NCBI GenBank assembly: GCA_017516745.1
Contig: JAFXBF010000016.1
Coordinates: 1-64,000, forward strand
Source: Clostridia bacterium
GTDB taxonomy: Bacteria; Bacillota; Clostridia; Oscillospirales; Acutalibacteraceae
Direction: 5' to 3'
Length of the DNA: 64,000 nt
The position numbers were made by a program, and so were the translations under genes. The notes under the pieces are model-generated. The model saw only the letters and a list, made by a program, of their open reading frames with translations. It did no database searches and was not told the DNA's origin. Below are positions 26,731-35,709 of this stretch, piece by piece. Position 1 is the stretch's first letter, and every line of letters starts with the position of its first letter.

Positions 26731-26758
26731 TTGATTTTTTCACAATTTATGATATAAT
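26731..26758 (+). promoter_or_regulatory. Promoter of the two-component operon
   Basis: TTGATT (26731-26736) and TATAAT (26753-26758), spacer 16 bases, about 42 bases upstream of the response regulator start. Confidence 0.65.
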
Positions 26759-26800
26759 GCAGTTAATTGTGAGCTTTCACGATTACAGGGAGGAATAAAA

Positions 26801-27493
26801 ATGGCTTTGGAAAAGATTTTAATTGTAGATGACGATACCAACATCTGCGAACTGTTAAGGCTTTATATCGAAAAAGAGGGCTTTACGGTTATGATAGCAA
26901 ACGACGGTGCAACTGCCGTTCGTATGTTCCGTGAGCAGCAGCCCGACCTTATGCTGCTTGACGTTATGCTGCCCAAGCTTGACGGCTGGCAGGTCTGCCG
27001 TGAGGTGCGCAAGTTCTCCGAAAAGCCCATTATAATGCTCACCGCAAAGGGCGAAACCTTCGACAAGGTTCTCGGTCTTGAGCTGGGCGCTGACGACTAT
27101 GTGGTAAAGCCCTTCGATACTAAAGAGGTTGTTGCAAGAATCAAGGCTGTTCTTCGCCGTTCGGGCGGTGCTTCTGCGGCCGTTGCCGTTCAGGAGGTAC
27201 ACTACGACAAGCTTGCCATAAACCTCACGAATTACGAGCTTAAGGTAAACGGTGTTGCCGTTGATACTCCGCCCAAAGAAATGGAGCTTATTTTCCACCT
27301 TGCAAGCAACCCCAACAGGGTTTATACCCGTGACCAGCTTCTCGACGAGGTATGGGGCTTTGATTATTACGGCGACTCCAGAACGGTTGACGTTCACGTC
27401 AAGCGTCTGAGAGAAAAGCTCGAAGGCGTTTCGGACAAGTGGGAGCTTCGCACCGTTTGGGGTGTAGGCTACAAGTTCGAAACCAAGGAATAA
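26801..27493 (+). CDS. OmpR/PhoB-type response regulator
   Basis: A 230-residue DNA-binding regulator. Receiver domain 4-118 with the acidic pocket VDDD (9-12), phosphoacceptor Asp54 in LLLDVMLPK, T/S and Lys in MLTAKGE and VVKPF. The winged-helix output domain (135-228) ends with KWELRTVWGVGYKFE. It is followed after 12 bases by its kinase and then by htrA. Confidence 0.95.
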   Translation: MALEKILIVDDDTNICELLRLYIEKEGFTVMIANDGATAVRMFREQQPDLMLLDVMLPKLDGWQVCREVRKFSEKPIIMLTAKGETFDKVLGLELGADDYVVKPFDTKEVVARIKAVLRRSGGASAAVAVQEVHYDKLAINLTNYELKVNGVAVDTPPKEMELIFHLASNPNRVYTRDQLLDEVWGFDYYGDSRTVDVHVKRLREKLEGVSDKWELRTVWGVGYKFETKE

Positions 27494-27505
27494 TTTTGCA
27501 GACCT

Positions 27506-29002
27506 ATGTCAAAGAAAAAGAACACAAGAAAAAGGAAGCACGGCGGCGTATCAATACGTGCAAGATATACGGCAATGCTTTCGCTGATAATTCTTGCCTG
27601 CTTCAGCCTGCTCGGCTTTTCGCTTGCAGCGTTTGCAGGCAGCTACTGGTATTCGCAGAATGAAACTCTGCTCAGCGAAAACGCAAAGAGCATAGCCGAA
27701 ACCTCTTCAAGTCTGCTTTCGGGCGGCTATATTTCAATGTTCGGCGACGGCGATACCTCACTTGCAATGCTCTGTTCGTCACTCGGCGTTATTTCAGATG
27801 CAATTGATGCAGACGTTTTTATCTGCGATACAACGGGTCACATCATCGTCTGCCGTGACTACTTTGTAAACGGCGTTCTTGTCGGCAACTACTGCGAAAT
27901 TCACGACAACCTTGTTATGACGAGGGAGGCTGTTGACGGCGCTGCCGCAGGCGCTTATTCAACGGTAAGCACACTCGGCGGTCAATTCAGCGGCCTGCAA
28001 TATATCGTCGGTGAGCCCGTAAGGGTTGCAGGTGTTACCGTTGCAACCGTTTTTGCCGTTGCGCCCGTAACGAATTCGGTCATATCGTTTGTTTTACCGA
28101 TTATTGAGCTTTTCTTCTTCGCTGTTGCGGTTGCACTCGTTTTCGGCATCATAGCCGTTTACAGAACGTCACGCAGCTTTACAAAGCCGCTTGAGCTTAT
28201 GGCGGATGCAACAAGAAGCTACGCTTCGGGTGATTTTACCCCGAGAATAGATATCGAGCGAAACGATGAAATCGGTGAGCTTGCCAATGCCTTCAACACA
28301 ATGGCCGGCAGTCTTGCACAGCTTGAAAGCTCAAGGCGCAGCTTTGTTGCCAATGTTTCCCACGAACTCAAAACCCCGATGACGACTATCGGCGGTTTTA
28401 TCGACGGTATGCTCGACGGCACAATTCCCCCTTCGGAGCAGGAATATTACCTGCATATAGTTTCAAAGGAAGTAAAACGCCTTTCAAGAATTGTCGTTTC
28501 AATGCTTAACCTTTCAAAGATTGAAGCAGGCCAGCTTGATCTGAATTTCACCGGAGTTAACCTTTCCGATATGGTGCTGGGTACCTTGCTCAACTTTGAA
28601 AAGAAGATAAACGACGGCAAAATCGATATCAGAGGGCTTGAATCTCTCGGTGCGCATTATGTCCGTGCAGACAGCGATATGCTCAGTCAGGTTGTCTATA
28701 ACCTTGTTGACAATGCCGTAAAATTCACTCCCGAGTACGGTTATATCAGCGTGAGCATTACGGAAAAGGACGGCTTTATCGAAACGGCCGTCACCAACAG
28801 CGGCACGGGTGTTGCGCCCGAAGAGCTTGACAGAATTTTCGAGCGCTTTTACAAGGTGGATAAATCCAGAAGCTACGATGCAAAGAGCACGGGTCTTGGC
28901 TTGTATATTGTAAAAAGCATACTCGACCTTCACGGCGGCTCTGTTTCCGCCACAAGTGAGGAGGGCAGATTTACCCGTTTTGTGTTCCGTCTGCCAAAAT
29001 AA
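27506..29002 (+). CDS. Membrane sensor histidine kinase
   Basis: A 498-residue kinase. TM1 about 22-46, an outer sensor region 50-190 with a PAS/Cache-like look, TM2 about 193-218, HAMP 219-270, dimerisation domain with phospho-acceptor His286 in VANVSHELKTP, and an ATPase domain with the N box (VVYNLVDNAVKF), G1 and G2 boxes. The regulator-kinase-HtrA order resembles envelope-stress systems. Confidence 0.95.
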   Translation: MSKKKNTRKRKHGGVSIRARYTAMLSLIILACFSLLGFSLAAFAGSYWYSQNETLLSENAKSIAETSSSLLSGGYISMFGDGDTSLAMLCSSLGVISDAIDADVFICDTTGHIIVCRDYFVNGVLVGNYCEIHDNLVMTREAVDGAAAGAYSTVSTLGGQFSGLQYIVGEPVRVAGVTVATVFAVAPVTNSVISFVLPIIELFFFAVAVALVFGIIAVYRTSRSFTKPLELMADATRSYASGDFTPRIDIERNDEIGELANAFNTMAGSLAQLESSRRSFVANVSHELKTPMTTIGGFIDGMLDGTIPPSEQEYYLHIVSKEVKRLSRIVVSMLNLSKIEAGQLDLNFTGVNLSDMVLGTLLNFEKKINDGKIDIRGLESLGAHYVRADSDMLSQVVYNLVDNAVKFTPEYGYISVSITEKDGFIETAVTNSGTGVAPEELDRIFERFYKVDKSRSYDAKSTGLGLYIVKSILDLHGGSVSATSEEGRFTRFVFRLPK

Positions 29003-29104
29003 AAACACAAGAAATTTAAAATTTGTTCACATAAGCGAAAAGTGAGCATAATACACAGTGTATAGACTGTAATCGCAATCTTTTACACAAGGAGTTATTG
29101 ATTA

Positions 29105-30658
29105 ATGAACGACAGAGAAGATATTTTCGGCACAGACGTGCCCGAGGAAAACAATCACCCTGCCGAGCCCGAAGTGCTCGAGCCCGAGGCAGAAAGTGCA
29201 GAAAGCATAGCGGAAAGGTATATTGACGAGCCCGTGGTTGAGGCTCAGCCCGTTGAGGAAAAGCCGCAGACACCGCCTGCTTACGGCGCTTATGTACCGC
29301 CGCAGCAGCCCTATCAGCAGTGGCAGCCTCAGTATTCATACCAGCCTCAGAGCGGCGATAACGAGCCGCAGAAGAAAAAGAAGAAGGGCAGAAAGGCGTT
29401 CTGCGTAATTCTTGCCCTTGCGCTTATAATTTCGGCAGTTGCCATTCCCGTTTCACTTCTCAGGGATGATGAGCCCAACGGCGGCTTCGGCAGCTATCAG
29501 GACAATCACCCCGGGCAGTCAAACGTTATTGACGAAAATGCACCGCAGCTTGAAATTGAAAACACACCTGCCGACAGCGGCAAAAACAACGGCGGAATAC
29601 TTTCTCCCGAGGAGATTTACGAAAAAATTGCCGATATAAACGTTGCCGTTATGATTTACAAGAGCGACAGCCTTTACACAGAGGGTACGGGCATCGTTAT
29701 GGGTCAGGACAAGACGGGTAAATATACCTACATCATCACCTGTGCCCACGTTATTTCCGACCCCGGTATCGAGGCGGTTATTCAGCTTGAGGACGGCACA
29801 CGCTACGATGCCGTAATCGCAGGCTACGACGCAAGAACGGATATCGGCGTGCTCAAAATCGAGGCAAAGGGTCTCCAAGCGGCTGAATTCGGCAATTCCG
29901 ATTCGCTCAAGGTCGGCAGCACCGTTTATGCAATCGGCAACCCCGGCGGCTCGGCGCTTTTCGGCACGTTTACGGACGGTAAGGTTTCCGCAATCGGCAG
30001 AAATATTACAAGCAGTATAGGCTACGATATGGTCTGTATCCAGCACAATGCCGCTATCAGCCCCGGTAATTCGGGCGGTGCACTTGTCAACGAATACGGC
30101 CAGGTAATCGGTATCAACTCGGCAAAAATTGCCGCAACCGAATACGAGGGTATCTCCTTTGCAATTCCGATAACACAGGCTAAAGAAATAATTGACAAGG
30201 TTATCGCTTACGGCTACGTTCCCGGCAGACCGAAGCTCGGCATTTCTTATGTAGCAAACGATTCCTCCGCAATCAGCGGCATTTACAGCATGGCTGTCCA
30301 GATGATGGATCTTCCCAGCGGCTCACTTGTTATTTATTCAATTGACACTAACAGTGCCCTTGCAGGCACCGAGGCGCAGCCCGGCGATATGATTGTTTCC
30401 GTCAACGGCAAGGACCTTGACAAGGCGGACGTTCTTCTTGAAATGATAGAGGACTCTTCTGTCGGCGATGTGCTGACTCTTGGGCTTTTCCGTATCACCA
30501 CCTCGGGCGGCAGATACCATACCGAGGAGCTTAAGGTCAAGGCAAAGCTTATCGAAGAAAACAACACAAAGGTTGAAGAAACCACAACTGCAGGCGTTTA
30601 CGGCAACGATGATTACGGCTTCGGCGGCTACGATTTCGGCTTCGACTTCGGTTTTTAA
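29105..30658 (+). CDS. htrA: HtrA/DegP-like membrane-anchored serine protease
   Basis: A 517-residue protease of envelope quality control. Residues 1-97 are a cytoplasmic acidic, Pro/Gln/Tyr-rich region ending in a Lys cluster; helix 98-118 anchors the chain; the protease domain has His215 (ITCAHVIS), Asp246 (TDIGVL) and Ser323 (SPGNSGGAL); a single PDZ domain spans about 370-480. The C-terminal tail is Gly/Phe/Tyr/Asp-rich (GNDDYGFGGYDFGF). It follows the two-component pair by about 100 bases and is probably under its control. The sensing role of the cytoplasmic repeat-rich arm is unknown. Confidence 0.95.
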   Translation: MNDREDIFGTDVPEENNHPAEPEVLEPEAESAESIAERYIDEPVVEAQPVEEKPQTPPAYGAYVPPQQPYQQWQPQYSYQPQSGDNEPQKKKKKGRKAFCVILALALIISAVAIPVSLLRDDEPNGGFGSYQDNHPGQSNVIDENAPQLEIENTPADSGKNNGGILSPEEIYEKIADINVAVMIYKSDSLYTEGTGIVMGQDKTGKYTYIITCAHVISDPGIEAVIQLEDGTRYDAVIAGYDARTDIGVLKIEAKGLQAAEFGNSDSLKVGSTVYAIGNPGGSALFGTFTDGKVSAIGRNITSSIGYDMVCIQHNAAISPGNSGGALVNEYGQVIGINSAKIAATEYEGISFAIPITQAKEIIDKVIAYGYVPGRPKLGISYVANDSSAISGIYSMAVQMMDLPSGSLVIYSIDTNSALAGTEAQPGDMIVSVNGKDLDKADVLLEMIEDSSVGDVLTLGLFRITTSGGRYHTEELKVKAKLIEENNTKVEETTTAGVYGNDDYGFGGYDFGFDFGF

Positions 30659-30714
30659 TAATAGGGTATCTTTGAAAATCACCCAAAGCGAAAATTTAAG
30701 GGGTAAAAATTTTA

Positions 30715-31503
30715 ATGTACGACAAATCGGTTTTTGAAAAGACAAAATATTTCATCATTGATATGGACGGCACCTTTTACCTGGGTAATTCAATCATTCC
30801 CGGTGCCGAAACATTCATCGAAAAATTAAGGGAAACAGGCAGGGATTTCCGCTTTTTCACAAACAACTCCTCAAACAACGTTGAGGTCTGCTGTAAAAAG
30901 CTTAAAAAAATGGGCTTTCCCGTGCCCGAGGAAAAAATCGTCATTTCCTCGCACGTTACAATTGATTACCTCAAGCGTAATCATCCGGGCGAAAAGGTTT
31001 ACCTTCTCGGCAACGAAAGGCTGACGAACGACTTTATCAACGCAGGTATAATTCTTACCGATGAAAAGCCCGACGTAATCGTTCTCGGCTTTGACACCAC
31101 CCTCACTTACGAAAAAATCAGCAAGGCTGCCAATTGGATGGCAGAAGGTATCACCTATATTGCAACTCATCCCGACCTCAACTGCCCGATGGCAGAGGGC
31201 TTCATGCCCGACACAGGCTCGATGATTGAAATGTTTGCCGCCTCAACGGGCAAACGCCCCATTGTTATGGGCAAGCCCATGGAAGAAACGGTCAACTACG
31301 TTACAAATCTTCTCGGCTGTGAGAGGGATGAAATAGCCTTTGTCGGCGACAGACTGGCAACGGATATCGCAATCGGCTTCAACCACGGTATTCCCAGCGC
31401 ACTTGTGCTCAGCGGAGTTACAAGCGAAGAGGAATACGCCCAAAGCCCCATAAGGGCAAGCGTTGTTGCCGAAGACCTTAAACAGCTTGGCGAATATCTC
31501 TGA
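30715..31503 (+). CDS. NagD-type HAD phosphatase
   Basis: A 262-residue HAD-superfamily phosphatase of the NagD/p-nitrophenyl phosphatase group. Motif I is IDMDGTFYLG (Asp16 nucleophile), motif II TNNSS, motif III GKPMEE and motif IV GDRLATDI. Substrate cannot be read from sequence; family members act on small phosphates such as nucleotides and sugar phosphates. It starts about 57 bases after htrA. Confidence 0.93.
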   Translation: MYDKSVFEKTKYFIIDMDGTFYLGNSIIPGAETFIEKLRETGRDFRFFTNNSSNNVEVCCKKLKKMGFPVPEEKIVISSHVTIDYLKRNHPGEKVYLLGNERLTNDFINAGIILTDEKPDVIVLGFDTTLTYEKISKAANWMAEGITYIATHPDLNCPMAEGFMPDTGSMIEMFAASTGKRPIVMGKPMEETVNYVTNLLGCERDEIAFVGDRLATDIAIGFNHGIPSALVLSGVTSEEEYAQSPIRASVVAEDLKQLGEYL

Positions 31504-31557
31504 TAACTTTAAGGTGACGATTTTACTCGCCGTCTTACCTAGAAAGGACAGAAAACT

Positions 31558-31944
31558 ATGCTCTACGAAAATCTCAAAAGGCTCCGTAAGTCTTGCGGCT
31601 TCAGACAGGAGGAAGTAGCGAGAGTTCTGGGCGTTGACCGTTCGGCTTACTCTTACTATGAGAGCGGTAAAACCGAGCCGAGCGTAACAAACCTTATTAA
31701 AATTGCAAGAATGTTCAAGGTTGACGTTGATGTGCTTGTCGGCAACAGCGAATACGCAACCGCACTGGCGCTCAATAACGAGCCTGCCGAGGAATACGAT
31801 TCACAGCTTTGCGCTGACCTTGATTCGCTCGGCAAATGCTCACCACAGGAAAGAGTTCTTGTTGCCATGCTTCGTCAGGCACAGGATAAAGAGGCCTTCA
31901 TCTCTGCCGTCAAGGCACAGTATGAGGCCGAAAATAAAGAATAA
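31558..31944 (+). CDS. XRE-family transcription regulator
   Basis: A 128-residue protein with a Cro/CI helix-turn-helix at 4-58 (LRKSCGFRQEEVARVLGVDR then YYESGKTEPS) and a short acidic helical C-terminal part (about 85-128). Good AGAAAGGA site. It is followed 17 bases later by a zinc-ribbon membrane protein, probably one transcript. Confidence 0.9.
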   Translation: MLYENLKRLRKSCGFRQEEVARVLGVDRSAYSYYESGKTEPSVTNLIKIARMFKVDVDVLVGNSEYATALALNNEPAEEYDSQLCADLDSLGKCSPQERVLVAMLRQAQDKEAFISAVKAQYEAENKE

Positions 31945-31961
31945 AAGAGAGAGGTGTAATT

Positions 31962-32717
31962 ATGTTCTGCCAGAATTGCGGTACTCAGATAGCTGACGGA
32001 ACGGTTATCTGTCCCGCTTGCAACACCCAGCTTTCAGCCAGCATGGGCAACGGCCCGTCTCCGGCTCCTGCGCCGACTCCTGCTCCGCAGCCTGAGCCTG
32101 AGCCTCAGCCCACGAAAAAGGGTAAAACCGAAAACCCCAAGGGTAAGGGCTACGCTGCCGTCGTTTCGGCGCTGATGGCTTTCCCGACACTCATCTGCCT
32201 TGTTGCCGACTATCTCGGCCCACCCGAATGGATACAGAGCTTTTTCCCCAACAGGGAGTGGGCTGAACCCGGTATAATCACATGGTCTGCCTATCTTCTC
32301 GGCATTGTAATGTGCCTGTGGATGATGATAGTCCTGCCCGCAATCAAGCCCAAACGCCCTGCGGTAACCGTCGGCATATGTATGGCTGTGCTGTCGCTTT
32401 ATCTGCTTTTCCTCGCCTACATAAACCACAGCGCAGGCTGGTATGTCGATTATGTCCTTCCTGTCTGCCTGATGCTTACGGTTTCCTCGGCGATAATGAG
32501 TATATTGATGGCGTACAAAGTCATTCCTCCCGGACACATTGCTTCCGCAATTATTGTTCAGGGTGCTCTGCTTGCCCTGGGTATCGAAATTCTCTTCGAT
32601 ATGCAGCAGAGAGGCCAGCTTAGCCTTCGCTGGTCAATCATCCTCGCCGTCGCCGCTATTTCCACTGTAGGCATCTACGAAGCCGTCAGCTATGCGGTGA
32701 GAATAAATAAGAAGTAA
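31962..32717 (+). CDS. Zinc-ribbon, multi-span membrane protein
   Basis: A 251-residue protein. Residues 3-23 form a zinc ribbon (CQNCGTQ and CPACNTQ), then a Pro/Glu-rich linker to about 60 and six hydrophobic spans between about 62 and 243. Such proteins are frequent in Clostridia but their role is not known. It is last in the htrA-to-XRE gene run and is followed by a terminator. Confidence 0.85.
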   Translation: MFCQNCGTQIADGTVICPACNTQLSASMGNGPSPAPAPTPAPQPEPEPQPTKKGKTENPKGKGYAAVVSALMAFPTLICLVADYLGPPEWIQSFFPNREWAEPGIITWSAYLLGIVMCLWMMIVLPAIKPKRPAVTVGICMAVLSLYLLFLAYINHSAGWYVDYVLPVCLMLTVSSAIMSILMAYKVIPPGHIASAIIVQGALLALGIEILFDMQQRGQLSLRWSIILAVAAISTVGIYEAVSYAVRINKK

Positions 32718-32728
32718 ATATAATTATC

Positions 32729-32765
32729 ACAGCCCTGTGCCGAAAAATTAACGGTGCAGGGCTGT
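32729..32765 (+). terminator. Terminator after the zinc-ribbon membrane protein
   Basis: Stem 32729-32737 (ACAGCCCTG) with 32757-32765 (CAGGGCTGT), then TTTTAT. Confidence 0.8.
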
Positions 32766-32770
32766 TTTAT

Positions 32771-32890
32771 AATGCAAAATGCAAAGTGTAAAATGCAAAG
32801 TTGTGGGAGGGCTTCGCCCTCACCCATTATAAAATTATAATCGGAGCGAAGCGACCCTTAATTTTGCATTTAGCACTTTGCACTTTGCAT
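32771..32890. repeat. Dispersed intergenic repeat, copy 2
   Basis: 32841-32868 repeats 12450-12477 exactly. It is flanked on both sides by short ATGCAAA, GTGTAAA and TTTGCA strings that read as repeated, mutually inverted units (for example ATGCAAAGTG at 32778 and CACTTTGCAT at 32881), so the whole block can fold back on itself. Confidence 0.65.
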
Positions 32891-34042
32891 TTATTCAATC
32901 ATCATCTCTCTTGCAACTCCTGCACTTTTCCGAAACAAAAACTCTCCCTTGATTTTCCCGTTTACAATAACCTTTTCTTCCAGCACCTCCGCACCGCCGA
33001 GGGCATCAATTTTTTTAAACAGATATTCCTCTGCCGTGCTTAATTTCAGTTTATCGTTTTCAGCTTCCTTTTCCTGCACGGTGTAGGTGTTGAAAATCTG
33101 CTTTGTACAGCCTACGGGCAGGTAAATTCCGCCTATGCAAAGGCTGCTTTTCCTTGTTGCGGAGGGTGTGGCTTCGCTGTCGATAAACAGCGGTATATCA
33201 AGCCCGAATATGTGCAGCGTTGTGTGTGTTTTCTGCTCGGTCAGCACGGCATTTTCCGTTGTTCTCTGCGGTGAAGCTTCAATTTCCGTCTGCGAGGTTA
33301 TAATTGCATAAGCCTCGGCGTGTCGGAAGCGAACAGACCCGTCTGCAAGCTCAACAAAGCCGCCTGCAAGCACATCGCCTGCCCTTATCGCTTCACCGGG
33401 TTCATACATTTTTGTGCCCTCGTATACTTCAAGCACGGCTATCTGCCCGTCAATTGCGCTCACAACGTCGCACGGTGCTTCGCCCGAAATCAGCGGCGGC
33501 ACGGGTGTGCGTTCCGTCACCTCAACATTCACGGCAGAGCCCATAAGATTTATTGCAATGTATGTAACGTTTTCAAGCCGTGACAGCGCAAAAAAGCGGA
33601 TTTCGGCGGCGTTTAGTTTGTCGCAGAAAACACCCGGTTCAAGACCTGCCTCGGCTAAAACGGCAAGTATTTCCTCGTTGGTTGTAACAGAATTTCCTCT
33701 TATGTTTATTGTCCACACCATTGATGACATAACTGAAATAATTGCAATGAAAAGCACGAAACCAATCAATAAACCCGAACGGCGTCGGTATTTGTTGAGG
33801 AAAAAAGGCAGGCCACGCCTTTGCCGTATTTTAAGCCGCATACCTGAACGTACGGCACTCTTTTTTATGTTCAGGTAGCCGTTGATGCTTGTGCACGCCG
33901 TTATTCCGTCTTTATCGGGTTTCAGATTCCAAAGCGGAATTCCCTCAAGCGAGCAGAGGTTGATAAACCTTTCCGTAAAGCCGCCCGAAGCCGAAAAACG
34001 CACATAGCCGCAAAGCAGGTGTAAAAGTACGGAGAATATCAT
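32891..34042 (-). CDS. yqfD: Sporulation protein YqfD-like
   Basis: A 383-residue membrane-anchored protein of the YqfD/SpoIV-type family required in forming spores of Clostridia and Bacilli. One span at about 88-110 follows a basic segment (RRRSGLLIGFVLF), with a long outer domain that has the family pattern TINIRGNSVTTNEEIL and PPLISGEAPCDVVSAIDG. It is 14 bases downstream of yqfC, the standard order. Its presence supports an endospore-forming host. Confidence 0.9.
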   Translation of the reverse strand: MIFSVLLHLLCGYVRFSASGGFTERFINLCSLEGIPLWNLKPDKDGITACTSINGYLNIKKSAVRSGMRLKIRQRRGLPFFLNKYRRRSGLLIGFVLFIAIISVMSSMVWTINIRGNSVTTNEEILAVLAEAGLEPGVFCDKLNAAEIRFFALSRLENVTYIAINLMGSAVNVEVTERTPVPPLISGEAPCDVVSAIDGQIAVLEVYEGTKMYEPGEAIRAGDVLAGGFVELADGSVRFRHAEAYAIITSQTEIEASPQRTTENAVLTEQKTHTTLHIFGLDIPLFIDSEATPSATRKSSLCIGGIYLPVGCTKQIFNTYTVQEKEAENDKLKLSTAEEYLFKKIDALGGAEVLEEKVIVNGKIKGEFLFRKSAGVAREMMIE

Positions 34043-34055
34043 CTCTTACCTCCGC

Positions 34056-34328
34056 TCAGTTGAACTCAATGCAGGAAAACATACCGCTTACAAGTGCGTT
34101 TTCGCCGTCGAATGAAGATATTTCAAGCCCGAGACCGCAGAAAGAAACACTCATGCTGCCAAGGCTTAGCACAATTTTTTCCGTGCTGTATTCAACAATG
34201 CCTCTGCACCCCTCAATTGATGCGCAAGTGTTGCCCGAAAGCTCGATTGAGGCACAGTCACCGACCGTAAGCGGCGGCAATTCAAGGCTTGCAAGAAACT
34301 TATCTTTGATTTTTCTTTCTCTTTCCAT
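34056..34328 (-). CDS. yqfC: Sporulation protein YqfC-like
   Basis: A 90-residue protein of the YabP/YqfC family. The pattern KFLASLELPP at 8-20 and LSGNTCASIEGCRGIVEYS in the centre is typical, ending with GLEISSFDGENALVSG. First gene of a two-gene sporulation operon with yqfD, divergent from a ylbJ-type gene. Confidence 0.9.
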   Translation of the reverse strand: MERERKIKDKFLASLELPPLTVGDCASIELSGNTCASIEGCRGIVEYSTEKIVLSLGSMSVSFCGLGLEISSFDGENALVSGMFSCIEFN

Positions 34329-34406
34329 ATTTTATCTATCACTCCCTACTGGTAATATATACGTTTGAAAAACAATAAAATTACATTGAAAGAGAGTTGG
34401 TATGTG

Positions 34407-35459
34407 ATGAAAAAATTTAAAATATCGGGATTTGCCGTGCCCGTTTTTGCCGTAGGCACGGCCTGTATGCTCGTTGCCTGCCCCGAGTGCTGTGTAAAAG
34501 GTGCGGTGTCGGGACTTGTCACCTGTGCTTCGGTTGTCATACCCTCGCTTTTTCCGTTTCTGATTGTCAGCAGCTTTGTCGCTTTATCGCCCTCGTGCAG
34601 CAGCGCAATGCGTGTTTTTTCGCCCGTAATGCGCCATATTTTCCGCCTGCCTGCCTGTGCTGCACCTGCCGTTGTTTTCGGCTTTTTCGGCGGCTATCCC
34701 GTCGGGTGCTCCGTTGCGGCACAGCTTTATCAACGGGGGACAATTGATGCGGAGCAGGCACAGCGCATAAGCTGTTTTTGCGTCAATGCAGGCCCTGCCT
34801 TCGTTTTAACCGCAGTCGGCACGGTTATGCTCGGCAACATACGGGCAGGTGTAATTCTGTTTCTTTCCGTTTTGCTGTCGGGTATAATTTTAGGCTTTGC
34901 ACTCGGGCTGACTGCTCCGAAGCCCCAAAAGCGAACGGAAAAAGAAGTGCTTTCGCTTACCAATTCACAGGCGCTTGTTGAATCGGTGGAAAACGGTGCG
35001 GTGACCATGATGAAAATTTGTGCGTGGACTGTAGTGTTTTCCTGCGTTTCAGGAATGCTTTCTCATTGGAATTTCGGTGCAGATGTGCTTACGGCACTCA
35101 ACTGCGTGCTCGAGGTTACGGCAGGCTGTACCGCCGCCGCAAAAAAAGCAAACCTCTGCACGCTTGCTGCTGCACTCGGCTGGGGAGGGCTTTGCGTGGG
35201 GCTTCAGGTGCTTGGCAATGTGAAAGCCGTCGGCACAAGGCCGCTTGTCTTTTTCGCCTTCCGTGCAGTCAATGCAGGGCTTGCTGCCGTTATCTGCGGT
35301 GTGCTTATACGGCTGTTTCCGCTTGAGGTAAGCGTGTTTTCAAATGTTGCCGCCGTATCGGCACGGCAGTTTTCCTATTCCCTGCCTGCAACTGCTGCTT
35401 TGATTTGTCTTTGTACGGTTTTTATAATAGACCTTGATAGAAACAGAAAAGTGTGTTAA
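34407..35459 (+). CDS. Sporulation integral membrane protein, YlbJ/SpoVV-type
   Basis: About 350 residues, eight or so spans, with family landmarks: SLFPFLIVSS, GFFGGYPVGCSVAAQLY and CVNAGPAFVLTAVGTVML. YlbJ-type proteins are needed for spore maturation and belong to the nucleoside-transporter-like (SpoVV/dipicolinate) group. An upstream TTG (34365) could extend the protein by 14 residues, but the ATG at 34407 fits the family start better. It faces yqfC across a short divergent region. The Cys-rich first and second loops (ACPECC) are unusual. The exact role here is inferred. Confidence 0.85.
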   Translation: MKKFKISGFAVPVFAVGTACMLVACPECCVKGAVSGLVTCASVVIPSLFPFLIVSSFVALSPSCSSAMRVFSPVMRHIFRLPACAAPAVVFGFFGGYPVGCSVAAQLYQRGTIDAEQAQRISCFCVNAGPAFVLTAVGTVMLGNIRAGVILFLSVLLSGIILGFALGLTAPKPQKRTEKEVLSLTNSQALVESVENGAVTMMKICAWTVVFSCVSGMLSHWNFGADVLTALNCVLEVTAGCTAAAKKANLCTLAAALGWGGLCVGLQVLGNVKAVGTRPLVFFAFRAVNAGLAAVICGVLIRLFPLEVSVFSNVAAVSARQFSYSLPATAALICLCTVFIIDLDRNRKVC

Positions 35460-35484
35460 ACTCTATTCATCCGAGGTGTTGAAG

Positions 35485-35709
35485 ATGAAAAAGAAAAATA
35501 AGCTTCTGAATATGGAAACGGTGAATAAGGTCTGCCTTAACTGCGTGCACGGTAAACACTCACCCGACGGTGAAAGTGTCCTGTGCGTAAAAAAAGGCGT
35601 AATGCTGCCCAACTCCGGCTGCCGCAAATTTGAATACGACCCTCTCAACAGAACTCCTGCACGTCCCGTTGGCTTCGGCGAATTTTCTGCGGAGGATTTT
35701 GAGCTGTGA
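35485..35709 (+). CDS. Small Cys-containing protein coupled to glycerate kinase
   Basis: A 74-residue protein, not recognised as a named family. Cys pattern CLNCVHG, then LCVKKG and CRKFEY gives four Cys that could bind a metal. An upstream reading start (35434) has no ribosome site; ATG 35485 has GAGGTGTTGAAG. The stop overlaps the next start by 4 bases, so it is coupled to the kinase. Confidence 0.75.
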   Translation: MKKKNKLLNMETVNKVCLNCVHGKHSPDGESVLCVKKGVMLPNSGCRKFEYDPLNRTPARPVGFGEFSAEDFEL

